A DNA stretch of 64,000 bases from assembly GCA_036625225.1 (NCBI GenBank), contig JAZKUF010000005.1, forward strand, positions 1 through 64,000, given 5' to 3'. The stretch is from Accumulibacter jenkinsii (GTDB lineage: Bacteria; Pseudomonadota; Gammaproteobacteria; Burkholderiales; Rhodocyclaceae). This document shows positions 50,969 through 60,300 of this stretch, piece by piece (positions within the stretch are counted from its first letter, which is position 1; every line of letters starts with the position of its first letter). Both the position numbers and the translations under genes were made by a program. The notes beneath the pieces are model-generated. The model saw only the letters and a list, made by a program, of their open reading frames with translations. It searched no databases and was not told the DNA's origin.

Positions 50969-53158
50969 ATGCCTGAAGCCTCACGTAATGGGACTTTGCC
51001 AGCGAGCAGTGATGCATTGGTATCTAGCTGCTGGTATACAACTAGCCCAGAACATCTGGCTGATGAGCTATGTCGGCTTGATGTCCGCATTAGTCTCGCT
51101 GCGCTGCGGCGCTGTCCTGCCGTCTTTGCGGCGGAGCGCCCCGGGAGCGGTTCCGATGAGCAGGCGCTGCTCGCTGAACTGGGAAGACTCGACCGACACA
51201 TCGATCTACAACGCGGGAACAGCGTCGAGCGTGGCCGGTTTCTCGGATTGCCACACCTTGCCCGATTGTTTCGGCTCAGCCCCGTCGAGGAGCAACTGCT
51301 GCTGGCTTGTTTTGCACCAGAGGCGGATGCGCGCTATAGCAGGTTATACGGCGATCACGAGGGTAATTTGGCCGGCAGACATCCCACGGTCGCATTGCTG
51401 CTGGAGTTACTCGGCGAGGACCGCGAGACCCGAACCGTAGCGCGTGCAGCACTTCGTGCCCAGTCACCGCTGTTCCACTACCGGCTGCTGCAACTGGTCG
51501 AGGCCGAGGCCGGTCCGTCGCCGGAGTTGTTGAGCCCCTTACGCATCGACCCGCGTATCGCTGCCTTTCTGTTGGAGATCTCGGGTATTGATGATCGCCT
51601 GGTGCCTTACGCCAGTCTGCAAATACCCCGTTCGCAGGTGGCGCCGTTGCCGGGCGGGGCGAGGTCAAGCGTGGACAGGATGACCGCTTTCGTCCGCCAC
51701 CATCTTGCCGCCGGCGACGCATCCGCACCGGTCGTCTTTCATTTGCATGGGCACGACACAGCGACAGGGCGCGCGGTAGTCCATAGCGTCTGCCGCGAGC
51801 TGTCTCTCGACCTGTTGAACGTAGACATGTATAAACTTGCCGCCGCCGGGCCGGCAGCAAGCGACCTGTTCTGGCTGGTGGGTCGCGAAGCCGTGCTCCA
51901 GCCAGCCGCCTTGTGCCTCGACAACTTTGACATCTGGGTTCAGGACAACGACCAGACCGCCGCGCAGCGCGATGCCATATTCGGTGCGCTGCGGCACTTC
52001 TCCCAACTCACTTTCCTACTCGGCCGCGTCGCTTGGCAGCCCGGCCGACTGAGGAAAGATCTGCTCTATCTGCCGATTGAGCTGCCATTGCCGGACATCA
52101 ACGCTCGTCGGTCGCTGTGGCAGGATCAGGCTGAGGCTCGTGGTATTCGCTCGGACCTTGACTATGGACAACTCGCGAGCCGCTACCGGTTTGACGCAGA
52201 AGAGATCAGTGACGTGCTCAATATAGCGGCCGGCATGGCCTATTGGCGCGATCCCCATAGTGGGACCGTGACCTCCGACGACATCTCCTCCGCCTGTCGC
52301 GCTCAAGCTGCACCGCAGGCCGGATTTGCGGCGATACGGCGGATCCCCCGTTACACCTGGAATGACCTTGTCCTGCCGCCCGATCATCTGCGCCAGCTGC
52401 ATGAACTGTGTAACCAGGCCACTCACAGACACATCGTGCTCGGCGAGTGGGGATTCGACCGCCGGCTGGCGTTGGGCAACAGCTTGAATGTCATGTTCAA
52501 CGGTCCGTCAGGCACCGGGAAAACCATGGCCGTCGACGTCATCGCCAACGATCTCGAGGTCGACCTCTACAAGATCGATCTGTCCCAGATCGTGAGCAAG
52601 TATATCGGCGAGACCGAGAAGAACCTCGACCGCGTATTTCGCGAGGCCCAATCGAGCAATGCTATCGTATTTTTCGATGAGGCCGACGCCTTGTTCGGAA
52701 AACGTTCGGAAGTCAAAGACGCTCACGATCGCTATGCCAATATCGAAACCGGTTATCTGCTGCAGAAAATGGAAGAGCATGATGGCTTGGTGATCCTGGC
52801 CACCAACCTGCGCAACAACCTCGACGAGGCGTTTTTGCGGCGCATGCACTTTGTCGTCGAGTTTCCGTTTCCTGACGAGGTGCACCGCAGCAAGCTGTGG
52901 CAGGGACTGTTTCCGGACGAGGTGCCTTGCGGCGTAGACGTCGATTTTTCCTATCTGGCGCGGCATTTCAAGGTGCCGGGCGGCAACATCCGGAATATCG
53001 CCGTATGTGCGGCGTTTCTGGCGGCTGCCGACCGTACGGAAGTGGGCATGCGGCACCTGATCCATGCCGCGCGGCGCGAATACCAGAAGCTGGGTTGCCC
53101 GTGCACAGCCACCGACTTTGGGCCCTACTACGAACTGATCAAGGCAAGTCATGGCTAA
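50969..53158 (+). CDS. eCIS AAA+ ATPase (Afp15-like)
   Basis: A 729-residue two-part AAA+ protein. The N-terminal half is a winged/degenerate AAA region (TGRAVVHSVCRELSLDLLNV, an inactive P-loop). The active AAA+ domain has Walker A GPSGTGKT at about 512-519, Walker B IVFFDEADALFGKRS near 566-580, sensor-1 ILATNLRNNLDEAFLRR. In Afp/PVC-type injection systems this ATPase (Afp15) helps particle assembly or cargo loading. It heads the cluster and overlaps the tail-terminator gene by 8 bp, a standard eCIS arrangement. Confidence 0.93.
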   Translation: MPEASRNGTLPASSDALVSSCWYTTSPEHLADELCRLDVRISLAALRRCPAVFAAERPGSGSDEQALLAELGRLDRHIDLQRGNSVERGRFLGLPHLARLFRLSPVEEQLLLACFAPEADARYSRLYGDHEGNLAGRHPTVALLLELLGEDRETRTVARAALRAQSPLFHYRLLQLVEAEAGPSPELLSPLRIDPRIAAFLLEISGIDDRLVPYASLQIPRSQVAPLPGGARSSVDRMTAFVRHHLAAGDASAPVVFHLHGHDTATGRAVVHSVCRELSLDLLNVDMYKLAAAGPAASDLFWLVGREAVLQPAALCLDNFDIWVQDNDQTAAQRDAIFGALRHFSQLTFLLGRVAWQPGRLRKDLLYLPIELPLPDINARRSLWQDQAEARGIRSDLDYGQLASRYRFDAEEISDVLNIAAGMAYWRDPHSGTVTSDDISSACRAQAAPQAGFAAIRRIPRYTWNDLVLPPDHLRQLHELCNQATHRHIVLGEWGFDRRLALGNSLNVMFNGPSGTGKTMAVDVIANDLEVDLYKIDLSQIVSKYIGETEKNLDRVFREAQSSNAIVFFDEADALFGKRSEVKDAHDRYANIETGYLLQKMEEHDGLVILATNLRNNLDEAFLRRMHFVVEFPFPDEVHRSKLWQGLFPDEVPCGVDVDFSYLARHFKVPGGNIRNIAVCAAFLAAADRTEVGMRHLIHAARREYQKLGCPCTATDFGPYYELIKASHG

Positions 53159-53726
53159 CCCAATCGGCACCATCATCTCGTCTACCGGCCGGACGATCAT
53201 CGAGCTTCTCAAGGCCGAGGCCAGCTTTGCGGACGGCGACATCGTCATGAAGTCGCCAGTCGATGCCTCGACCTCGGCCAAGGTGGCGATGTTCCTGTTC
53301 CAGATCGAGGTCAACGCCTCGTTGCGCAATGTCGCACCGGAGGAGGTCGGCGTCCACGGGTTGCGACCTCCACCGCTGCCGTTGGACCTGCTCTACCTGT
53401 TCACACCGTTGTCACAGGATCCAGATACCGCACTCGGGCACCTGGAGTCGATCCTACGCGTCTTCCATGACCATGCCGTATTGGCGCCGCCGTTATTGCC
53501 CCAGGCGCTGGTCGATGCCGGCAACGACGCGATCAGAATCATGCCGTCGACCTTGTCGCTGGAAGACACTAACCGTCTGTGGGGGATGTTTCCCAACAAA
53601 GCATACAGCCTGTCGATGACCTATCTGGTATCCCCGGTCCGCGTGCCGTCGGCAAGGGTGACGGCCGTGACGCGCGTGGTCGAAAAGATAACGCGGGTGC
53701 ATCAGACCGGCGGATCGGCGCCATGA
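53151..53726 (+). CDS. eCIS tail terminator (DUF4255, Afp16-like)
   Basis: A 191-residue DUF4255 protein, start overlapping the ATPase gene. Family features: N-terminal ISSTGRTIIELLKAEASF, the central PPLPLDLLYLFTPLSQDPDT (the PLxLDLxYLxTpy box), ILRVFHDHAVLAPP and NRLWGMFPNKAYSLSMTYLV. In Afp, the equivalent Afp16 caps the tube/sheath and fixes particle length. Cytoplasmic. Intact, with no catalytic motif expected. Confidence 0.92.
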   Translation: MANPIGTIISSTGRTIIELLKAEASFADGDIVMKSPVDASTSAKVAMFLFQIEVNASLRNVAPEEVGVHGLRPPPLPLDLLYLFTPLSQDPDTALGHLESILRVFHDHAVLAPPLLPQALVDAGNDAIRIMPSTLSLEDTNRLWGMFPNKAYSLSMTYLVSPVRVPSARVTAVTRVVEKITRVHQTGGSAP

Positions 53727-53870
53727 GGTTTTTCGAAGATTCGGAGTCACGTCGCCGTGGGTTTCATGTCATGCAGGTGGCCGGGACGCGACGACCGGTA
53801 GCTATCATGACCTGAGCACGCTTTCATTCACCATCAACGCACAAGGATATCGACCATGCCAATCGTGAGG
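53723..53870 (+). pseudogene. Frameshifted remnant of a short eCIS-associated beta-sandwich protein
   Basis: A 30-codon frame (MRFFEDSESRRRGFHVMQ) overlaps the terminator stop as ATGA and ends at 53815. In the +1 frame the same stretch encodes TGSYHDLSTLSFTINAQGYR, which looks like the end of a carboxypeptidase-regulatory-like repeat often found at this eCIS position. A frameshift near 53780-53790 would join the two. It may be a real gene with a mutation or simply leftover sequence. Confidence 0.35.
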
Positions 53871-54134
53871 AACAGGCTGTTTCAACCCGTCGGGATACTC
53901 TTGACCGACGGCAGAGCCTTATATCTGCAATCCCGTCAAGCGATCGAGGTCTCGGACACCGACCTGGATTCGCCTCACCTGAAGAGCATGCTGGCGAGCG
54001 AGCAGTTGATGCTCACCGAGCCCGGTGCCGAGGGTCAGCTCAGCACCGAGACAGCAGCCCAGGAGAGCGCCGGACCCGGGCCGGTGGCAACCAAAGAGGC
54101 ACCGATGGAGGCAGCCGGGGGAACTCAGCCTTAA
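53856..54134 (+). CDS. Small conserved eCIS protein
   Basis: A 92-residue protein (MPIVRNRLFQPVGILLTDGR) with an AAGGA site 11 bp upstream. The first 60 residues (RNRLFQPVGILLTDGRALYL, then SRQAIEVSDTDLDSPHLKSM) match a small protein seen next to the sheath gene in many eCIS loci. The rest is Ala/Glu/Gly-rich and variable. Function unknown; it may adapt the sheath or tube assembly. The gap to the sheath gene is 93 bp. Confidence 0.75.
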   Translation: MPIVRNRLFQPVGILLTDGRALYLQSRQAIEVSDTDLDSPHLKSMLASEQLMLTEPGAEGQLSTETAAQESAGPGPVATKEAPMEAAGGTQP

Positions 54135-54227
54135 GGGCCGATAAGGCTCTGATGGATATCGCGGCGAAGACCATTCGGAGCAATTCTCCCACGTAACTAG
54201 CAGTCAACCTATCAAAAGGAGTGTGTC

Positions 54228-55691
54228 ATGCCGGAATATCTATCGCCAGGAGTATTCGTTGAAGAAGTTTCCTCCGGGATCAAGCCCATCGAGGGCGTCG
54301 GAACGTCCACTGGCGCATTCATCGGCCTTGCCCAGCGGGGACCAATCGGCAAACCCGTGTTGATCACCAACTGGACGCAGTACACAAGCACATACGGCAG
54401 CTTTATTGACGCCGGTTATCTGGCGTACGCCATCTATCAGTTCTTCAATGAAGGCGGCACCCGCTGCTATGTGATTCGTGCTGCCAAGGGCAGCGTGACA
54501 ACCCTCACCAAAGCCACGACCACAGCTATGGGCAGCCTGGTGGTGCGTGCCAACTCGGAAGGCAGATGGGGCAACTCGCTAAGCGTGGTGGTGGCCGACG
54601 AAACCGCGCTGCCGGCCGGTACCGTGCGCACCGACTATTTCAAGCTCAGCATCCTTCATGATGGCGAGGTAGTAGAGACCTACGATAACGTCACCATGGA
54701 TGATACCCAGCCCGACCATATGCTCAAGCGACTGAATTCGAAATGGGTGGAGGTCGTCGACAGCGGCAGTACCCGGCCCAGCAACGGAACAGCCAATTTG
54801 GCCGGCGGACTCGACGGCGACAACCTGCTGGCCCCGGACTGGGCTGGAGCCACAGGCTTCATCAACGCTTTCGATCCGGTGGACGACATCAACATCGTCG
54901 CCATTCCGGATGCCGTGGGCGATCCGACAGTCACCCAAAATGCCTACACTTACTGCCTGAACCGAAAGGATTGCTTCTTTGTTGCAGACACGCCCCAGAA
55001 TCTGGATGTGCCGGGGGTTGCCGCGCTCCGGCAGGTGACTGGCAACTTCAATTCCTCGTACGCGGCGATTTACTACCCGTGGATATCCGTGTCCGATCCG
55101 CTCACCGGAAGATCAAAGCTTACACCGCCCAGTGGCGCCATTGTCGGTACCTATTCCTACACCGATGTGACGCGCGGTGTACACAAGGCTCCGGCCGGTA
55201 TCGATGTCGGTTACCTGAATTCCGCTATCGGCGTCGAGCGTGTCGTCACCAAGGGTGAACACGACACACTCAATCCGATTGGCGTGAATGTCATCCGCAC
55301 CTTCCCCGGCGCGGGTACCGTGGTCTGGGGGGCGCGAACGCTGTCCGCAGATTCGGAGTGGCGGTACGTCAACGTGCGCCGTCTGTTCCTGTTTCTGGAA
55401 GAGACCCTCGACGAAGGCTCGCAATGGGTGGTGTTCGAGCCCAACACGCCGCTCCTGTGGGGCAAGGTCAAGCGCAACATTACAGCATTTCTGACTACCG
55501 TGTGGCGCGACGGGGCACTCTTTGGCAGCACTGCCGCGGAGGCTTTCTTCGTGAAAGTGGACGCCGAAAACAATCCGCCCGAGGTCGTTGACGCCGGCCG
55601 TCTGGTCATCGAGGTTGGCGTGGCGCCGGTCAAGCCGGCCGAGTTCGTCATCATCCGCATCAGCCAAAAGACTTTGGGCAAAGCCGGTTAA
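54228..55691 (+). CDS. eCIS tail sheath protein
   Basis: A 487-residue contractile sheath protein. The ATG follows a strong AAAAGGAG site, suited to high expression. Sheath hallmarks: MPEYLSPGVFVEEVSSGIKP at the start, GVGTSTGAFIGLAQRGP, YAIYQFFNEGGTRCYVIRA, and the C-terminal INVRRLFLFLEETL-type segment (YVNVRRLFLFLEETLDEGSQ), WVVFEPNTPLLWGKV and AFLTTVWRDGALFGSTAAEA. Only one sheath gene is seen here, whereas Afp has three. Sheath contraction drives the tube through the target envelope. Confidence 0.95.
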   Translation: MPEYLSPGVFVEEVSSGIKPIEGVGTSTGAFIGLAQRGPIGKPVLITNWTQYTSTYGSFIDAGYLAYAIYQFFNEGGTRCYVIRAAKGSVTTLTKATTTAMGSLVVRANSEGRWGNSLSVVVADETALPAGTVRTDYFKLSILHDGEVVETYDNVTMDDTQPDHMLKRLNSKWVEVVDSGSTRPSNGTANLAGGLDGDNLLAPDWAGATGFINAFDPVDDINIVAIPDAVGDPTVTQNAYTYCLNRKDCFFVADTPQNLDVPGVAALRQVTGNFNSSYAAIYYPWISVSDPLTGRSKLTPPSGAIVGTYSYTDVTRGVHKAPAGIDVGYLNSAIGVERVVTKGEHDTLNPIGVNVIRTFPGAGTVVWGARTLSADSEWRYVNVRRLFLFLEETLDEGSQWVVFEPNTPLLWGKVKRNITAFLTTVWRDGALFGSTAAEAFFVKVDAENNPPEVVDAGRLVIEVGVAPVKPAEFVIIRISQKTLGKAG

Positions 55692-55714
55692 CTTGATCCA
55701 GGAGGAACACGCAC

Positions 55715-56149
55715 ATGGCACGCAAAGACCCCTATCGTAACTTCCGGTTTCGCGTCGAGATCGACGGCATCACCCAGGCCGCGTTCTCCGATGCGACTAT
55801 TCCGGATTCAACCACCGCGCCCATCGATTATCGGGACGGCACCGACCCGACGCACAACCGCAAACTGTCGGGCCAGACGACCTATGGCAACGTCACGCTG
55901 AAATGGGGCCTGACCGACTCCATGGATCTCTATAACTGGCGCAAGCAAGTCATCGACAAAGGTGCGCAGGGCAACCGCAAGAACCTGTCGCTGGTGCTGA
56001 TCGACGAAACCGGTGATGACAAGGCGCGCTGGAACATCATGGAGGCCTGGCCCACCAAGTACGACGCCAGTGACTTGTCGGCCAAGGGCGCGGAAGTGGT
56101 GATCGAGAACCTCGATCTGGTTTGTGAGGAAGTGCTGAGAGTGCAATGA
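55715..56149 (+). CDS. eCIS inner tube protein 1
   Basis: A 144-residue gp19-like tube protein (MARKDPYRNFRFRVEIDGIT) with the core AAFSDATIPDSTTAPIDYRD, YGNVTLKWGLTDSMDLYNWR and KGAEVVIENLDLVCEEV. Tube rings stack inside the sheath and carry cargo. It follows the sheath gene by 23 bp with an AGGAGG site. A second, longer tube gene lies at 56733, matching the Afp1/Afp5 division into bulk tube and baseplate-proximal adaptor. Confidence 0.94.
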   Translation: MARKDPYRNFRFRVEIDGITQAAFSDATIPDSTTAPIDYRDGTDPTHNRKLSGQTTYGNVTLKWGLTDSMDLYNWRKQVIDKGAQGNRKNLSLVLIDETGDDKARWNIMEAWPTKYDASDLSAKGAEVVIENLDLVCEEVLRVQ

Positions 56150-56197
56150 GGACAATGAAGGCAATAATTCCCGGCTTGATCGACGAGGACGCGCGCC

Positions 56198-56563
56198 ATG
56201 GCACTGCAAACCGAGTATGAGTTCATCCTGCCCAAGGGATATTTGGATCCGGAGGGCAACCTGCACAAGGAGGGGGTGATGCGGTTGGCGACGGCCGGGG
56301 ACGAGATCCTCCCGATGAAGGACGCACGCGTTCAACAGAATCCCGCGTACTTGACCATCATCCTGCTGTCGCGGGTCATCACCCGGCTTGGCGACCTCAA
56401 GATGGTCAATACCCGAGTCGTTGAGGGCCTGTTCGCAGAGGATCTCAACTACCTGCAAGGCATCTACCGGCGCATCAACGAGCAGGGGTCGAATACGGTC
56501 ACGGCCCTCTGCCCCAAGTGCGACTACCAGTTTGCCGTGGAGGTGGAACCGGCGGGGGAATAA
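56198..56563 (+). CDS. eCIS tail assembly protein (chaperone-like) with CxxC
   Basis: A 121-residue protein (MALQTEYEFILPKGYLDPEG). DPEGNLHKEGVMRLATAGDE, ILLSRVITRLGDL and LNYLQGIYRRIN follow the phage-tail-assembly protein pattern common just after eCIS tube genes. A C-terminal CPKCDYQF could bind zinc with a second pair, but only one CxxC is visible. It overlaps the next gene. Likely a chaperone that keeps tube or sheath subunits soluble. Confidence 0.8.
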   Translation: MALQTEYEFILPKGYLDPEGNLHKEGVMRLATAGDEILPMKDARVQQNPAYLTIILLSRVITRLGDLKMVNTRVVEGLFAEDLNYLQGIYRRINEQGSNTVTALCPKCDYQFAVEVEPAGE

Positions 56564-56730
56564 CAGGCTACCCCCTCGACGCGCTTTACGAGGAGGTAGC
56601 CTTCCTGGCCTATCACCTGCACTGGTCATCCGCGGAGATCCTGGATATGGAGCATCGGGATCGACATCGCTGGTGTAATGAGGTGTCGGATATCAACAAG
56701 AAGCTCAACGAACAAAATGAGCGGGGATAA
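56518..56730 (+). CDS. Short eCIS protein (DUF6760-like)
   Basis: The conserved part is YPLDALYEEVAFLAYHLHWS followed by SAEILDMEHRDRHRWCNEVS, about 55 residues, matching the small protein that follows the tail-assembly gene in eCIS loci. A GTG at 56518 inside the previous gene is the only standard upstream start in frame; the actual start may be a non-standard codon nearer 56560. The stop lies 2 bp before the next ATG. Function unknown; by analogy with phage tail genes, it could be a frameshift-type partner of the assembly protein. Confidence 0.75.
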   Translation: MRLPVCRGGGTGGGITGYPLDALYEEVAFLAYHLHWSSAEILDMEHRDRHRWCNEVSDINKKLNEQNERG

Positions 56731-56732
56731 TC

Positions 56733-57266
56733 ATGGCGATAGTGGATTTCAATGTCGGCGTTGCGCTCTCCAGCCGTGCCCTTGGAACACGGCTGGACCC
56801 GTATGGTGCATTCAGGTTTCTGGTGGAGATAGAGGGCATTACCGCTGGGGGTTTCAGCGACGTTTCGGGACTGGAAATCACCACCGAGGTCGACTCGATA
56901 CGCGAAGGCGGCGTCAATGACCATGTCCACAAGCTGCCCAAATGGACCACCCAAAGCGATCTAGTCCTCAAGAAAGGCCAGACAGATCGGGATCTTCTGT
57001 GGAACTGGTACGCTGAAGTGGTGGCCGGGAACATCGATCGCAAGAATGGCAGCATCTATCTCCTCGATACCCAGGGCATTCCCGCGATGTGGTGGGACTT
57101 TTCCGAGGCTTATCCCATCAAGTGGTCCGGCCCGCTACTCAACGCCGCCTCCGGTCAGGTTGCCTTTGAGACCTTGACGCTGGCACACCATGGCCTGACC
57201 AAATCGCTGTTGAGCCAGGGCCTGTCGACCGTCCGGGGCGCCATCAGCTTGGCGGGCTTGCGATAG
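56733..57266 (+). CDS. eCIS inner tube protein 2
   Basis: A 177-residue gp19-like tube protein: DPYGAFRFLVEIEGITAGGF, SDVSGLEITTEVDSIREGGV, HKLPKWTTQSDLVLKKGQTD, and a C-terminal FETLTLAHHGL. The longer N-terminus and the SGLEITTE segment fit the Afp5-like tube-initiator that joins tube to baseplate. Ribosome site GCGGGGATAATC is modest. Confidence 0.93.
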   Translation: MAIVDFNVGVALSSRALGTRLDPYGAFRFLVEIEGITAGGFSDVSGLEITTEVDSIREGGVNDHVHKLPKWTTQSDLVLKKGQTDRDLLWNWYAEVVAGNIDRKNGSIYLLDTQGIPAMWWDFSEAYPIKWSGPLLNAASGQVAFETLTLAHHGLTKSLLSQGLSTVRGAISLAGLR

Positions 57267-57309
57267 GACTCGCCCCTCGGGTGCGTACAGCCGGCAAGAA
57301 GAAAGCACA

Positions 57310-60300
57310 ATGACGACTGAAAACCAGCAAACTGGTCAATCTATCGTTACCCGCGTGGGCGATAAGCCGTCCGCTTCGGGGATCCGAACGACCACGGGGG
57401 GATTTGCGGAGCATATCCTCCATAAGTATTTCGTAACGCCGGCGACTCGGCACAGCCCTCCGCTGGTCCTGCGTATGCTGCGCGCCGGTCGAAGCGCCGC
57501 TAGTCCCAAGGCAGCGAAAAGCACAAAGACGAGTCTGGAAACCGCAGCCCTCGGGGATATGGCTGCCAGGCTGGTACCCACCAGGGTTCGCCGGATCGCT
57601 GCACCACGGTCTCGACGTCTTGGCGCCGGCATGATGGGCGTGTCCTTGCAGGCGTCCGTCATTGCCCCACCACTGCTTCTGCAGCGCAAACCGATGCTCT
57701 GCCAACCGGGTAATGTCCGTGCCCCTGTGCCGACGCCGGTCGCGCCACCCGCCCTTGAGGTCGCATTCGCTCAATTATCGGCTTCGCGTCTGGCCCACGT
57801 AGCCGTCGTGCCCAGCGGCGACCGTAGCCCGTCAACTGGTCGCCCATTGGCACCGCCGTTGGCCAGACCGGCGATAGGGGTTGGTCAGCCCGGCAATAGC
57901 GAACCGACGGCGGTCAGGTGGGCAGGCCTGCTCGACGGCCCCGAGGGCGGTGTCGATCCTGGCGCACACAGTCCCGCAGGGATCAGTGTGAACGGGCCCG
58001 CCGTGGCGCCGTCATCCCGACGCGCGCGTGTCGGCATTCTGAACGTGTACCGGTCGCCATCCCTGATTGCTCAGCGAGGGCTGGTGCAACGCAAACCGAT
58101 GGTTCGGAGCTCCGGAGAGATTCATGCCTCCGCGCCGACCCTGGTCGCTCAGCCATTGGTCGCTGGGAAGGCCACGGCGGTCATCATACCGAGCGCCGAT
58201 GCCAGCCCGCCAACCAGCAGAGTGTTTTCACCCCAGGTTAGCAGCCCTGCTATTTTGTTTTCTCGTCCACACCCAGTTGGACCGGCGGCGGCCAGGTGGG
58301 CAGGCCTGCTCGACGGCCCCGAGGGCGGTGTCGATCCTGGCGCACACAGTCCCGCAGGGATCAGTGTGAACGGGCCCGCCGTGGCGCCGTCATCCCGACG
58401 CGCGCGTGTCGGCATTCTGAACGTGTACCGGTCGCCGTCCCTGATTGTTCAGCGAGGGCTGGTGCAACGCAAACCGATGGTTCGGAGCTCCGGAGAGATT
58501 CATGCCTCCGCCCCGACCCTGGTCGCCCAGCCATTGGTCGCTGGGAAGGCCACGGCGGTCATCATACCGAGTGCCGAGGCCTGCCCGCCAACCAGCAGAG
58601 TGTTTTCACCCCAGGTTAGCAGCCCTGCTATTTTGTTTTCTCGTCCACACCCAGTTGGACCGGCGGCGGCCAGGTGGGCAGGCCTGCTCGACGGCCCCGA
58701 GGGCGGTGTCGATCCTGGCGCACACAGTCCCGCAGGGATCAGTGTGAACGGGCCCGCCGTGGCGCCGTCATCCCGACGCGCGCGTGTCGGCATTCTGAAC
58801 GTGTACCGGTCGCCATCCCTGATTGCTCAGCGAGGGCTGGTGCAACGCAAACCGATGGTTCGGAGCTCAGGAGAGATTCATGCCTCCGCGCCGACCCTGG
58901 TCGCCCAGCCATTGGTCGCTGGGAAGGCCACGGCGGTCATCATACCGAGCGCCGATGCCAGCCCGCCAACCAGCAGAGTGTTTTCACCCCAGGTTAGCAG
59001 CCCTGCTATTTTGTTTTCTCGTCCACACCCAGTTGGACCGGCGGCGGCCAGGTGGGCAGGCCTGCTCGACGGCCCCGAGGGCGGTGTCGATCCTGGCGCA
59101 CACAGTCCCGCAGGGATCAGTGTGAACGGGCCCGCCGTGGCGCCGTCATCCCGACGCGCGCGTGTCGGCATTCTGAACGTGTACCGGTCGCCGTCCCTGA
59201 TTGCTCAGCGAGGACTGGTGCAACGCAAACCGATGGTTCGGAGCTCCGGAGAGATTCATGCCTCTGCGCCGACCCTGGTCGCTCAGCCATTGGTCGCTGG
59301 GAAGGCCACGGCGGTCATCATACCGAGCGCCGATGCCAGCCCGCCAACCAGCAGCACATTGGCGGCGCATATGACCATGGCTGACGCGGGGCACCCCGGC
59401 GGCAGCAGCCCGCCCCCGCGTACAGCGATGTCACCGCCGGTCAGCAGCCGGACGGATTTTGTCCGCCACCCAGGCAATGTCCAGCCGGTGGCTGCCCGGT
59501 CCACAAGCGCTCCCGACCACGGTGATGCCACCGCCTATCCTGGCGCGCACAAAGCCGTGGCGACCGGGCACGATTCACAGAGTGCGATCGCGGGCTCGGG
59601 CTACCCCGCAACAGACAGTTCCCGTCCCTATCGGCGCGCCCGCCTCGAATCCCTAGCCACGCCACTCCTGCCGCGCGATCACGTCGCCGGGCTGTCAATC
59701 CCAGCGCTATCGCGGGTCGGCAGCGCCCGCCCGACGCCGAATGCGGCTGCAGCCGGGCACCCGGGACTGGTCCGGCGAGCATCGGTGCCTGGCCTACGAC
59801 AGTGGGTACAACGCAAACCACTCAGCCATCACAGCATCGGCGGGTCCGCGCATAGGGCGATGGGTCAGCCTTCTGCCCTGAATCCGAGGGCAGCAACGCC
59901 CCATCCAGGGCGTCCCGCTCGTGAGTTGTTTGGCCACGGCTCCAGGCTAGCCCTCGAATTTGGCCCTGCACAGCTGTTCGTGCCCGCGGGCTTTCGCCAT
60001 TTTGTGCACCACACCCTTTCGGACAGTCGCGTTTCCGGCTCCGTCATTGATCCTTCTGCCCGTATCGTCCCCCTGGCCGCCGATCGCCTTCCAGTTCCCG
60101 CATCCAGGATGCCGAAGACGACGCTCGGGTATGGCAGTGACGGAGGATTCGTCTACCCACGCACGACCACTACGCAATGGCCACCGGCGGTGAGCCCAAG
60201 GGCACACCGCGAGCTGACTGGTCGACCCTTCCCCGCCAAGATAGTACGCGGTCCTCGCTCGGATGAGGGAGTCGAGATGTCCACCAGGACCCTCAGGCTA

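Noticed and set aside
57905..59354. Regularly spaced repeats as a possible CRISPR array
   Set aside because: Units are 378 bp, contiguous, in frame and nearly identical throughout, with no short repeat/variable spacer pattern.
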